Below, piece after piece: positions 38,201-46,214 of a DNA stretch of 64,000 nucleotides. Position numbers and translations under genes: made by a program. Position 1 is the stretch's first letter; each line of letters begins with the position of its first letter. This stretch comes from Xanthomonas sontii (GTDB taxonomy: Bacteria > Pseudomonadota > Gammaproteobacteria > Xanthomonadales > Xanthomonadaceae). The stretch covers positions 3,036,001-3,100,000 of the forward strand of contig NZ_CP132342.1 of assembly GCF_040529055.1 (NCBI RefSeq), in the 5' to 3' direction. The notes below the pieces were generated by a model. That model worked only from the letters and a program-made list of their open reading frames with translations, made no database searches and was not told the origin of the DNA.

Positions 38201-38309
38201 GTTCCTGCCGACCATCTACGCGGTCCTGGACGATCTCAGCAACGGCGTGGCCAACCTGGTGCGGCGCGCGCGTGGGCGTCGCGGCATGGCCGCGCAGATG
38301 GTGTCCTGA
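35223..38309 (+). CDS. RND efflux permease 2
   Basis: 1028 residues, of normal length, overlapping permease 1 by ATGA. Typical RND repeats are seen. Helix 4 reads GMLVDNAVVVVES (Asp-Asn) and helix 10 reads MGVVVNNGIVMIEH, so the second Asp and the helix-10 Lys of the AcrB relay are replaced by Asn; this pattern is found in other RND pumps too. A Gly/Asn-rich loop lies near 640-650. Two different permeases behind one adaptor suggest a mixed trimer, as in MdtBC. A REP element follows. Confidence 0.94.
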   Translation: MSVAEFSIRRPVTTIMCFVSLVVVGLIAAFRLPLEALPDISAPFLFVQLPYTGSTPDEVERNLVRPTEEALATMTGIKRMRSTATADGANIFIEFSDWDRDIAIAASDARERIDAIRADLPADLRRYNVFKWSSSDQPVLKVRLAGAADLTGAYDMLDREFKRRLERIPGVAKVSVSGAPPNEVEIAIAPDRLSAHNLSLNQLSERLGKLNFSLSAGQIDDNGQRLRVQPVGELRDLQELRDLVIDAKGLRLGDIAEVRLKPTRMSYGRRLDGRPAVGLDVFKERSANLVEVSRAVLAEVEQIRKQPALSDVQIKVIDNQGKAVTSSLAELAEAGAVGLLLSVTVLFFFLRHWPSTLMVTLAIPICFAITLGFMYFAGVTLNILTMMGLLLAVGMLVDNAVVVVESIYQERERMPDQPQRASILGTRNVAIALSAGTLCHCIVFLPNLFGETNNISIFMSQIAITISVSLLASWLVAVSLIPMLSARMRTPALLHSPHGLIPRLQRRYARVLAWSLAHRGWSVCAILLISALSVIPMLQTKKDMFGGDGGEQVFIGYQWKGAYTREQMAEEVTRLERFIDARRAQYHVTQVYSWFSEEEGSSTTLTVDLKQVRDLPTLMERIRKELPRSARVGFHVGNSNGGDGGNGGGQTVQVQLVGDSTEALRALADDVVPLLARRKELRDVRVDSGDRSAELAVRVDRERAAAFGFSAEQVASFVGLALRGASLREFRHGDNEVPVWVRFAGAEQTSPEDLDSFNVRTQDGRSVPLLSLVETQPRAAATQIARTNRQTTLTITANLGAKVTAPEARQAIEDTLNAVSFPVGYRYSFDGADGQDDDQASKQMLFNLLIALVMIYVVMAAMFESLLFPVAIMSGVLFSVFGVFWLFWITGTSFGIMAFIGILVLMGVVVNNGIVMIEHINNLRRRGLGRTEALIEGSRERLRPIMMTMGTAILAMVPISLTTTQMFGDGPAYYPMARAIAGGLAFSTVVSLLFLPTIYAVLDDLSNGVANLVRRARGRRGMAAQMVS

Positions 38310-38330
38310 TCCGGAGGCTTCAGACGACCT

Positions 38331-38393
38331 GTGGGAGGGGCTTCAGCCCCCGACGCCGTACTGCTGAGTCGTCGGGGCTGAAGCCCCTCCCAC
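38331..38393. repeat. Inverted REP pair after the RND operon
   Basis: GTGGGAGGGGCTTCAGCCCCCGAC (38331-38354, described by its halves GTGGGAGGGGCTTCAG and CCCCCGAC) pairs with its near-exact complement at 38371-38393, separated by 16 bp. It could act as a terminator-like stem for the pump operon and the convergent gene. Confidence 0.85.
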
Positions 38394-38441
38394 AAAGGCG
38401 AACCCGCGCGGTGACAGTTGCCGCCGCCGCGCGGCGGGTAC

Positions 38442-39734
38442 TCAACCCGCCAGCTTGCCGAAGATGCGGAAGCCGGCCAGCCACACGCCGAGCATGCTGC
38501 CCAGGTTGGTCAGCAGGAAGGTCAGCACCACCCGCGAGACGCGGTTGCGGTACCAGCCGCGCAGGTTCTGCGCATCGTCGCGCAGCGCCAGGAAATCGCC
38601 ATAGGCCGGCTTGCGCATGTGCACTTCGACGAGGGCGCTGAACGCCCCGGCCGGCACGCCCGGGCGGAACGGCTTCAGCGGCGCGGCGATGGCGCCGGCG
38701 ATCACGCTCAGCGGATGCCCGCCGGCCAGGATGCAGCCCAGCCCGGCCAGGCCGCCGGTGAACAGCACCCACTGCAGCAGCAGGTCGGTGCCCAGGGCGA
38801 AGCCGCCGTGCCAGTAGCCCCAGGCCACGCCGCCCAGCACCAGCGCGGTCAGGGTCAGGGTGATCCACGGCACCTTCTTCTTGGTCTGCACCTCTTCCAG
38901 CGCCTTGCGCAGCGTCGCCGGGTCGTCCTGGTCGCCCTGCAGGTGCCGCGCCAGGCCGGCCAGGTGGCCCGCGCCGACCACCGCCAGCACGTCGCGCACG
39001 CCGGCACCGGGGGCGCCATCCAGCGGTTCGGCATTGCCGGCCAGCGGCAGCGCGCGCTGTTGCGCCTGTTCCTCGCGCAGGCGCGTGGCCATGTAGCGGT
39101 CGCGCTCGGCGATGATGGTGTCGTACAGCGCCGGGCTCTCGCTGGCGAAATCGCCGAAGCTGGCTTCGAGCATGTCGCCCTGCTTGAGCTTCTCGATCTC
39201 CGCCTCGCCGACCTCGTCGGACGCGAACAAGCCGCCGAGCAGGCCGCTGGCCAGCTTCAGCTTGCCGAAGAAGCCGAGCCGGCTGGAGGCGCGCTTGAAG
39301 GTCAGGCCGACTTCGCGATCGATCAGGTACACCGGCAACTGCCGTTCGCGCGCCAGCAGGACTGCGCGCTTGAGTTCGGCGCCGGGCTCGATGCCCAGTT
39401 GCTCGGCCAGGCGCCGCTGGTAGGCGGCCAGCGCCAGGTTGGCGGCGAACAGGGCCACGCGGCCCTTGCGGATCACCTGCACCAGGTCCAGCTTGGTCAG
39501 TGCGTCCGGGTCGGTCAGCGCCTGCAGGCGTTGCGGATCCAGCTCCACCGCCACCGCATCGAAACGGCCGCTGCCGATCGCCCGTTCCACCGCGGCGACG
39601 CTGGCCAGGGACACGTGCGCGGTGCCGAGCAGGGTGTAGCGGATGCCATCGCGTTCGACGATGCGGTACGGCTGGCCGTCGAACAGCGCATCGTCGCCGT
39701 CGGCCTGGGAAAGTTCGTTCATTCCATCACTCAT
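38442..39734 (-). CDS. TraB/PrgY-family membrane protein
   Basis: 430 residues. An N-terminal TraB domain (about 20-260) has the conserved GTAHVS near residue 37, the VELDPQRL segment and VVGAGHLAGL. About four membrane helices fill the C-terminal 150 residues. TraB/GumN/PrgY proteins are thought to be metalloprotease-like or to inactivate peptide signals; the bacterial chromosomal role is not established. The start could be either of two Met codons (39734 or 39722). Confidence 0.87.
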   Translation of the reverse strand: MSDGMNELSQADGDDALFDGQPYRIVERDGIRYTLLGTAHVSLASVAAVERAIGSGRFDAVAVELDPQRLQALTDPDALTKLDLVQVIRKGRVALFAANLALAAYQRRLAEQLGIEPGAELKRAVLLARERQLPVYLIDREVGLTFKRASSRLGFFGKLKLASGLLGGLFASDEVGEAEIEKLKQGDMLEASFGDFASESPALYDTIIAERDRYMATRLREEQAQQRALPLAGNAEPLDGAPGAGVRDVLAVVGAGHLAGLARHLQGDQDDPATLRKALEEVQTKKKVPWITLTLTALVLGGVAWGYWHGGFALGTDLLLQWVLFTGGLAGLGCILAGGHPLSVIAGAIAAPLKPFRPGVPAGAFSALVEVHMRKPAYGDFLALRDDAQNLRGWYRNRVSRVVLTFLLTNLGSMLGVWLAGFRIFGKLAG

Positions 39735-39880
39735 CGGAGGGCGCCTCGGCAGCGCCGGGGCTCAGCGGGCATGGGGGTGTGAGGGCATCGGCCGCGATCG
39801 GCATGGGCGCCTGCGGCCGGGTCGCGCCGCGCCGCAGTCAACGGCGCAGCATTAGCAAAGACCCGGCACGGCGCTGCGGG

Positions 39881-40765
39881 TCAGTCGATGTAGCGCTTCA
39901 GCAGGTCGCCGTAGGCATCGATGCGGCGGTCGCGCAGGAACGGCCAGATCCGCCGCACGTGCTCGCTGCGCTGCAGGTCGACGTCGCAGACCAGCACGGT
40001 CGGCTCGCCACCGGCCTCGGCGATGAACTCGCCCTGCGGCCCGAGCACGTGGCTGTTGCCCCAGAACTGGATGCCCGACGCGCCCAGCGGCGACGGCTCG
40101 TGGCCGACCCGGTTGCAGCTCAGCACCGGTACGCCGTTGGCCACCGCATGACCACGATGGCTGAGGATCCAGGCATCGCGCTGGCGTTCCTGCTCGGCCT
40201 GTTCGTCGCTGGGGTCCCAGCCGATCGCAGTCGGATACAGCAGCAGTTCGGCGCCGGCCAGGGCCATCAGCCGCGCCGCTTCCGGATACCACTGGTCCCA
40301 GCACACCAGTACGCCGAGGCGGCCGACCGAGGTCTGGATCGGGGTGAAGCCCAGATCGCCCGGGGTGAAGTAGAACTTCTCGTAGAAACCCGGATCGTCG
40401 GGGATGTGCATCTTGCGGTACTTACCCAGCAGGCTGCCGTCCTTTTCGAACACCGCCGCGGTGTTGTGGTACAGCCCGGCGGCGCGGCGCTCGAACAGCG
40501 AGCCGACCAGGACCACGCCATGGCGCTTGGCCAGCGCGCCCAGGCGCTCGGTGCTGGGGCCGGGAATCGGCTCGGCCAGGTCGAATTCGTCCACCGATTC
40601 GTGCTGGCAGAAGTACGCGCCGTTGTGCAGTTCCTGCAGCAGCACCAGCTGCGCGCCCTGCGCGGCGGCCTCGGCCACACGCGATTCGATCGCTGCCAGG
40701 TTCGCCGCGGCGTCGCCGTGGTTGCGCTCCTGGATCAGCGCGACGGAAAGAGTGTTTCGGCTCAT
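39881..40765 (-). CDS. aguB: N-carbamoylputrescine amidase
   Basis: 294 residues, nitrilase superfamily. The catalytic triad is E45 (LQELHNGAYF), K118 (KYRKMHIPDD) and C155 (VLVCWDQWYPE). It hydrolyses N-carbamoylputrescine to putrescine, CO2 and ammonia. The gene for agmatine deiminase, the previous step, lies 141 bp upstream on the same strand. Confidence 0.96.
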   Translation of the reverse strand: MSRNTLSVALIQERNHGDAAANLAAIESRVAEAAAQGAQLVLLQELHNGAYFCQHESVDEFDLAEPIPGPSTERLGALAKRHGVVLVGSLFERRAAGLYHNTAAVFEKDGSLLGKYRKMHIPDDPGFYEKFYFTPGDLGFTPIQTSVGRLGVLVCWDQWYPEAARLMALAGAELLLYPTAIGWDPSDEQAEQERQRDAWILSHRGHAVANGVPVLSCNRVGHEPSPLGASGIQFWGNSHVLGPQGEFIAEAGGEPTVLVCDVDLQRSEHVRRIWPFLRDRRIDAYGDLLKRYID

Positions 40766-40842
40766 TGCGGAATCAAGGTTCGCGGTAAACCGGCATGGTA
40801 GCGCGGATGGCCGCGCGGCAGGTTCCGGGGAGATGAATCCCG

Positions 40843-40856
40843 CGCCACGCGTGGCG
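40843..40856. other. 14-bp perfect palindrome between aguA and aguB
   Basis: CGCCACGCGTGGCG in the 141-bp spacer. It could be an internal hairpin or a regulator site; no further support. Confidence 0.3.
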
Positions 40857-40906
40857 GCGGCGCGGGTGCTCGGTGCTGCGCCGGCGTGCGGCGCAGGCGC
40901 GGCGGT

Positions 40907-41944
40907 TCAGTCCGCCAGCAGTCCGGCCGGCAGCTGCATGGTGATGCAGTGCAGGCTGCCGTTCTGCCAGATCAGCGCGCGGCAGGGGATCGGCACGATC
41001 TCGTGCTGCTGGAAGGCCTGCGCCATCACCGCCTGCGCCTGCGCATCGGCCGCGTCGCCGTAGGCCGGCATCAGCACCGCGCCGTTGACGATCAGGAAGT
41101 TGGCGTAGGACGCGGCCAGGCGCCGGCCCTGATCGATCACCGGCTGCGCCCACGGCAGCGGGAACAGGCGATAGGGCGCGCCCTCGGCGGTACGCAATGC
41201 GGCCAGTTCGGCGCCCATCGCCTGCAGCTCGGCGTAGTGCGAATCGCCGGCGTCGTCGCAGGCCTGGTAGACGATCGCATCGGTCCCGGCGAAGCGGGCG
41301 AGGGTGTCGATGTGCGCGTCGGTGTCGTCGCCTTCCAGGTAGCCGTGGTCCAGCCACAGCACGCGCTGCTGCGCCAGCCAGTCGGCCAGGTCGTGGCTGA
41401 GCGATTCGCGGCTGCGCTGCGGGTGGCGCTCGTGCAGGCACTGCCAGGTGGTCAGCAGGGTGCCGGCGCCATCGCAGTCGATGGCGCCGCCTTCCAGGGC
41501 GAAGTCGATGCGGCGCACGTCGCTGTCGGCGAACAGGCCCTGCTCGGCCAGCACGCTCACCAACTGGTCGTCACGACTGGCCTGGAACTTGCCGCCCCAG
41601 CCGGTGAAGCGGAAGTCCAGCAGTTGGAAGCCGCCGCCGGCGCGCGCCAGGGTGATCGGGCCGGAATCGCGCAGCCAGGTGTCGTCGTACTCGGCCTCGA
41701 CGAAGCGCACCCGCTGCATGTCCACCCGCGCCGAGCGTAAGCGCGCCTCGGCGTAGATCTGCAGGTCGGCGTCGGTCACGCAGATCAGCACCCGCTGGAA
41801 GCGCACGATCGCCGCGACCAGGGCGATGTAGGTTTCCTCGACCTCGGCCAGGCGCTCGGCCCAGTCGGTGCCGGCATGCGGCCAGGCGATCAGGATGGCG
41901 GACTGGGGCTCCCATTCCGCGGGAAGGCGAAGACGATCAGTCAT
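40907..41944 (-). CDS. aguA: Agmatine deiminase
   Basis: 345 residues, peptidyl-arginine-deiminase-like fold. Visible active-site elements: WLRDSGP, the EGGAIDCDG segment, DDTDAHIDTL and the catalytic cysteine near the C-terminus in NGSLHCITMQ. Converts agmatine to N-carbamoylputrescine, the substrate of the adjacent aguB product. ATG 41944 gives MTDRLRLPAEW; the GTG at 41953 is less likely. Confidence 0.95.
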   Translation of the reverse strand: MTDRLRLPAEWEPQSAILIAWPHAGTDWAERLAEVEETYIALVAAIVRFQRVLICVTDADLQIYAEARLRSARVDMQRVRFVEAEYDDTWLRDSGPITLARAGGGFQLLDFRFTGWGGKFQASRDDQLVSVLAEQGLFADSDVRRIDFALEGGAIDCDGAGTLLTTWQCLHERHPQRSRESLSHDLADWLAQQRVLWLDHGYLEGDDTDAHIDTLARFAGTDAIVYQACDDAGDSHYAELQAMGAELAALRTAEGAPYRLFPLPWAQPVIDQGRRLAASYANFLIVNGAVLMPAYGDAADAQAQAVMAQAFQQHEIVPIPCRALIWQNGSLHCITMQLPAGLLAD

Positions 41945-42112
41945 TGCGACCACTACTCAGGTTGTGCCCGGCATCGCGCCAGGGTGTGTGTCGTTCGTAT
42001 CCCGCACCGACGGGGCGCGGGAGCTTTGCGCCGCGCCGCGGCTGGGCGACCGCGACGCGGCAGTGCTGGGGTGCTCGGCCAGGCGCACGCGCGACCGGGT
42101 GCAGGGGCGGCG

Positions 42113-42442
42113 TCAGCGGATCGCGGGTTTCGGGCCGATCTCGTTGGCGTCGGCCTTGTTGGCGACCACGTCCACCACCTTCTGTTTCTCGAAGTACACG
42201 GTGAAGGCCGGATAGACCCAGCGGTTGATGGTCGGCCATTGCCGCTTCTGGCCGCCACGCGGCTCCAGTTTCTGCTGCGGTGCGCCGTAGCGCGCCTGCA
42301 CCTGGGCCATGCTCAGGCCGCGGGTCGGCAGCGCCGCGGCGGGCTCTTCCTTGACCCGGTCGACCAGCAGGGTCTCGGCGTGGGCGCCGCCGGCCAGGCC
42401 CAACACGGCCAGCAGCGGCAGGACGGACAGACGATGCTTCAT
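42113..42442 (-). CDS. Small exported protein, unknown
   Basis: 109 residues with a clear Sec signal peptide (to AHAET near residue 23). A mature domain follows: LSMAQVQARYGAPQQKLEPRGG and INRWVYPAFTVYFEKQKVVDVV. That pattern (MSxxQVxxRYGxP.., Y..F.V.FE...V..VV) resembles SmpA/OmlA-type small beta proteins, suggesting a periplasmic fold of that kind (inference). ATG 42442 has GGGGAG eight bases upstream. It lies downstream of rpmJ and its terminator. Confidence 0.75.
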   Translation of the reverse strand: MKHRLSVLPLLAVLGLAGGAHAETLLVDRVKEEPAAALPTRGLSMAQVQARYGAPQQKLEPRGGQKRQWPTINRWVYPAFTVYFEKQKVVDVVANKADANEIGPKPAIR

Positions 42443-42493
42443 CACGTGTACTCCCCAGAGGACGAACGCCGATTACAGCAAACTTCGATAACA

Positions 42494-42515
42494 AAAAACC
42501 GCCCGAAGGCGGCTT
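42494..42515 (-). terminator. Terminator of rpmJ
   Basis: CCGCC-CGAA-GGCGG (42500-42513) with six adenines at 42494-42499, a T-run on the minus strand, 57 bp beyond the rpmJ stop. Confidence 0.8.
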
Positions 42516-42569
42516 TCGTCGACGACCGGCCACCGCTGCGCGCGGCGCGGCAGGGCAGGCCGGGTCGGA

Positions 42570-42695
42570 TCAGCGCTGACGCGCCTTGAAACGGGGATTG
42601 GACTTGCAGATCACGAAGACCTTACCGCGGCGGCGGACCACCTTGCAGTCGCGGTGACGGGCCTTCGCCGACTTCAGGGAGGACAGGACTTTCAT
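42570..42695 (-). CDS. rpmJ: 50S ribosomal protein L36, zinc-free type
   Basis: 41-residue protein [20 protein letters not shown]... ending [11 protein letters not shown]. It has the L36 core ([17 protein letters not shown]) but only two cysteines, far apart, instead of the Cys-Cys-Cys-His zinc site of classical L36. This is the C-minus (YkgO-like) form. ATG 42695 has GAGGTG upstream on the minus strand. It stands apart from the ribosomal protein operons and has its own terminator. Confidence 0.95.
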   Translation of the reverse strand: MKVLSSLKSAKARHRDCKVVRRRGKVFVICKSNPRFKARQR

Positions 42696-42867
42696 GGCAC
42701 ACCTCGGCGTAAACTTGTGGATTCGAAGGAGGGCGGCACGGCCGAAACCATGGCGCGGGATCAGTAAGCCGGCGATTGTAGCCTGGTTTTCTTCATGGTT
42801 TCAACTGCTTGCGCCAGCCCGGCCGGCGTCGGCGCTACAATGCGCCGCCCCCCGTCCGAGGAACCGC

Positions 42868-43539
42868 ATGAACGAGCCCGCTCCCGTCCTGACCATCGAT
42901 GGCCCTTCCGGGGCCGGCAAAGGCACCGTCAGCCGCATCGTCGCCGCCCGCCTGGGCTGGCATTACCTGGATTCGGGTGCGCTGTACCGGGCGGTCGGGG
43001 TGGCGGCCAGCTGGGCCAATCTGGACATTTCCGACGCCGCCGCCCTGGTGCGCTGCACGTTCGACACCCGAGTGGATTTCGACGAGGTCGCCGATGGCGG
43101 CCTGCGGGTGCGGATCAACGGCGCCGATGCCACCGACGAGCTGCGCCTGGAGACCACCGGTGCGGTGGCCTCGGCGATCGCCGCCATCCCCGAGGTGCGT
43201 GCGGCGCTGAAACAGCGCCAGCGCGCCTTCCGCACCCCGCCGGGGCTGGTCGCCGACGGCCGCGACATGGGGACGGTGATTTTTCCGGACGCCCCGTACA
43301 AGGTGTTCCTGACCGCCAGCGCCGAGGAGCGCGCCCAGCGCCGGCATAAGCAGTTGAAGGAAAAAGGGGTTTCGGTTATATTCGACGACCTGCTGCGCGA
43401 GATCATGGCCCGCGACGCACGCGATGCGCAACGCGCGGTGGCCCCGCTGAGGCCGGCAGACGATGCCGTCCTCCTCGATACCACCGGCATGGACATCGAC
43501 CAGGTGGTGGGCCGCGTCCTGCAGTTGCTGCCGGTCTGA
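42868..43539 (+). CDS. cmk: Cytidylate kinase
   Basis: 223 residues. P-loop [11 protein letters not shown] at residues 10-20, Ser-Gly-Ala-Leu-Tyr-Arg CMP-binding motif, and [15 protein letters not shown]. Phosphorylates CMP and dCMP. ATG 42868 has GAGGAA just upstream. Directly ahead of rpsA and ihfB, as in many proteobacteria. Confidence 0.96.
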   Translation: MNEPAPVLTIDGPSGAGKGTVSRIVAARLGWHYLDSGALYRAVGVAASWANLDISDAAALVRCTFDTRVDFDEVADGGLRVRINGADATDELRLETTGAVASAIAAIPEVRAALKQRQRAFRTPPGLVADGRDMGTVIFPDAPYKVFLTASAEERAQRRHKQLKEKGVSVIFDDLLREIMARDARDAQRAVAPLRPADDAVLLDTTGMDIDQVVGRVLQLLPV

Positions 43540-43769
43540 GCGGCACGCAGGGCAGGGCAGCAGTTTGGTGGCGTCATGCACGCCACCGGTTCCTCGTTAC
43601 ACCCGCAACATCCATGTTCCACCGATAGCGTCAAAGGCTCCGCTGCGCAATTCCGCGCTGCGGTTTTTCCATTCCACACCCGGCCGCTGTTCGGGCCGAC
43701 TAACAGGTGGACAGTCGCTGTTTTCCAGAAGAAAACGCCCTGTCCGTGTGTCCACTAGAGTAATTTCAA

Positions 43770-45449
43770 ATGACCGAATCTTTTGCCGAACTGTTCGAAG
43801 CCAGCCAAGCCAACCTGGCCAAGCTGAAGCCCGGCGCCATCGTCACCGGTACCGTCGTGGAAGTCCGCGGCGACGTGGTGGTGATCAACGCCGGCCTGAA
43901 GTCCGAAGGCATCGTGCCGATCGAGCAGTTCCGTAACGACGCTGGCGAAATCGACGTCGCCGAAGGCGACCTGGTCAAGGTCGCGCTCGACTCGCTCGAG
44001 AACGGCTTCGGCGAGACCGTGCTGTCGCGCGAGAAGGCCAAGCGCGCCATGGTGTGGGACGAGCTGGAAGAAGCGTTGGAGAAGAACGAGACCATCACCG
44101 GCCGCATCAGCGGCAAGGTCAAGGGTGGTTTCACCGTGGACATCAAGGATGTCCGCGCGTTCCTGCCCGGTTCGCTGGTGGATGTGCGCCCGGTGCGCGA
44201 CCCGGCCTACCTGGAAGGCAAGGAACTGGAGTTCAAGCTGATCAAGCTGGACCGCAAGCGCAACAACGTGGTGGTCTCGCGTCGTGCGGTGGTCGAGAGC
44301 GAGCACTCGGAAGAGCGCGAGCAGCTGATGGACAAGCTGCAGGAAGGCGCGATCCTGAAGGGCGTGGTCAAGAACCTGACCGACTACGGCGCGTTCGTGG
44401 ACCTGGGCGGCATCGACGGCCTGCTGCACATCACCGACATGGCCTGGAAGCGCGTGCGCCATCCGTCCGAAGTGGTCAACGTCGGCGACGAGCTGGACGT
44501 GCGCGTGCTGAAGTTCGATCGCGAGCGTAACCGCGTCAGCCTCGGCCTGAAGCAGCTGGGCGAGGATCCGTGGGACAACATCGCGCGCCGTTACCCGGCC
44601 AACAGCCGCGTGTTCGGCAAGGTCTCCAACGTCACCGATTACGGCGCTTTCGTCGAGATCGAGCCGGGCGTGGAAGGCCTGGTGCACGTGTCCGAGATGG
44701 ACTGGACCAACAAGAACGTCAACCCGTCCAAGGTCGTGCAGGTCGGCGACGAAGTCGAAGTGATGGTGCTGGACGTGGACGAAGAGCGTCGCCGCATCTC
44801 GCTGGGCATGAAGCAGGTCGCCGCCAATCCGTGGGAGACCTTCGCCGCCACCCACAAGAAGAACGACAAGGTGTCCGGTCAGATCAAGTCGATCACCGAC
44901 TTCGGCATCTTCATCGGCCTGGACGGCGGCATCGACGGCCTGGTGCACCTGTCCGACATCAGCTGGAACACCACCGGCGAAGACATCGTGCGCAACTTCA
45001 AGAAGGGCGACACGCTGGAAGCCGTGGTGCTGGCGGTGGACCCGGAGCGCGAGCGCATCAGCCTGGGCGTCAAGCAGCTGGAGCAGGATCCGTTCGGCCA
45101 GTACATGGCCGCCAACCCGAAGGGCTCGAAGGTCGAGGGCGTGGTGCGTGAAGTGGACGCCAAGGGCGCCACCATCGACCTGGCCGACGGCATCGAAGGC
45201 TACGTCGCCGCGCGCGACATCGCCAACGAGCGCGTCGACGACGCCAGCCAGCACCTGAAGGTCGGTGACAAGATCGAAGCCAAGTTCGTGGGCATGGACC
45301 GCAAGGGCCGCACCCTGCAGCTGTCGATCAAGGCCAAGGACGATGCCGAAATGCGCGAAGTGCTGGAGGAATACCAGTCCGCGTCGGGCGGCACCACCCA
45401 GCTGGGCGCGCTGCTGCGTGCGCAGCTGAACGGCAACAAGTCCGAGTAA
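43770..45449 (+). CDS. rpsA: 30S ribosomal protein S1
   Basis: 559 residues with six S1 (OB-fold) repeats. Domains 3-6 show the repeated [27 protein letters not shown] and [14 protein letters not shown] starts. It binds mRNA at the ribosome and often represses its own translation through the leader; the 230-bp gap after cmk may hold such a leader. Confidence 0.97.
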   Translation: MTESFAELFEASQANLAKLKPGAIVTGTVVEVRGDVVVINAGLKSEGIVPIEQFRNDAGEIDVAEGDLVKVALDSLENGFGETVLSREKAKRAMVWDELEEALEKNETITGRISGKVKGGFTVDIKDVRAFLPGSLVDVRPVRDPAYLEGKELEFKLIKLDRKRNNVVVSRRAVVESEHSEEREQLMDKLQEGAILKGVVKNLTDYGAFVDLGGIDGLLHITDMAWKRVRHPSEVVNVGDELDVRVLKFDRERNRVSLGLKQLGEDPWDNIARRYPANSRVFGKVSNVTDYGAFVEIEPGVEGLVHVSEMDWTNKNVNPSKVVQVGDEVEVMVLDVDEERRRISLGMKQVAANPWETFAATHKKNDKVSGQIKSITDFGIFIGLDGGIDGLVHLSDISWNTTGEDIVRNFKKGDTLEAVVLAVDPERERISLGVKQLEQDPFGQYMAANPKGSKVEGVVREVDAKGATIDLADGIEGYVAARDIANERVDDASQHLKVGDKIEAKFVGMDRKGRTLQLSIKAKDDAEMREVLEEYQSASGGTTQLGALLRAQLNGNKSE

Positions 45450-45469
45450 TCCGCCACACGCAGCGTTAC

Positions 45470-45500
45470 TGGCACGGCCCGGTGTTCCCGGGCCGTGCCA
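45470..45500 (+). terminator. Hairpin between rpsA and ihfB
   Basis: Perfect 13-bp stem TGGCACGGCCCGG (45470-45482) with 45488-45500 around TGTTC, 20 bp after the rpsA stop. No T-run follows, so it may attenuate or stabilise rather than fully terminate. Confidence 0.6.
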
Positions 45501-45529
45501 GGTTGCGACCCCACTGCACGCATCCGTAA

Positions 45530-45835
45530 ATGACCAAATCCGAGCTGATCGAAATCCTGGCGCGCAAGCAGGCGCATCTGAAGTCGGACGACGTCGATCT
45601 GGCGGTGAAGTCGTTGTTGGAAATGATGGGCGGCGCCCTGTCCGGCGGCGATCGCATCGAGATCCGCGGCTTCGGCAGCTTTTCCCTGCATTACCGGCCG
45701 CCGCGCCTGGGACGCAATCCCAAGACCGGCGAGTCCGTCGCGCTTCCCGGCAAGCACGTGCCGCATTTCAAGCCCGGCAAGGAGCTGCGCGAGCGCGTGA
45801 GCGGCGTCGTCCCGGTCGAATCCGACACGCCCTGA
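45530..45835 (+). CDS. ihfB: Integration host factor beta subunit
   Basis: 101 residues of the HU/IHF fold: [17 protein letters not shown] start, [30 protein letters not shown]-bending arm, and [14 protein letters not shown]. Forms a heterodimer with IhfA and bends DNA at promoters and recombination sites. Conserved position after rpsA. Confidence 0.97.
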   Translation: MTKSELIEILARKQAHLKSDDVDLAVKSLLEMMGGALSGGDRIEIRGFGSFSLHYRPPRLGRNPKTGESVALPGKHVPHFKPGKELRERVSGVVPVESDTP

Positions 45836-45908
45836 GCCCGGCGTCCGGCGCTTGCCGGAATCCACGCCTGTTCGGCTAATCTAGTGTCTCCCGACGCTGG
45901 AGTTGCTC

Positions 45909-46208
45909 ATGAAGATCGCACGACTGCTGATCCTGCTGGTGTTGCTGTTGGCCGGCCTGGTCATCGGGTCGCTCAATTCGCAGCCGATCCAGATCAACTT
46001 CGTGTTCTCCAGCATCGCCACCACCTCCGGCATCGCCATCATCGTCTCGCTGTTCGCCGGCGTGCTGATCGGCGCCTCGCTGGTCCTGGCGGCCCTGGTG
46101 ATCCCCCTGTATGCCAAGCTGCGTCGCGCCAACAAGGCCGCGAACGCCGCTGCCCCGGCCGTCGCGCCGGTCTCCCCCCATGCCCACCAGCCCTTGGACG
46201 GACGCTGA
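45909..46208 (+). CDS. lapA: LapA-domain membrane protein (LPS assembly)
   Basis: 99 residues with two membrane helices (ARLLILLVLLLAGLVIGSLNSQPI and IAIIVSLFAGVLIGASLVLAALVIPLY) around the NSQPIQINF motif of the LapA/DUF1049 family, plus a short cytosolic tail. ATG 45909 follows GGAG at six bases. Next to lapB, its usual partner in tuning LpxC and LPS synthesis. Confidence 0.92.
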   Translation: MKIARLLILLVLLLAGLVIGSLNSQPIQINFVFSSIATTSGIAIIVSLFAGVLIGASLVLAALVIPLYAKLRRANKAANAAAPAVAPVSPHAHQPLDGR

Positions 46209-46214
46209 TCTTCG

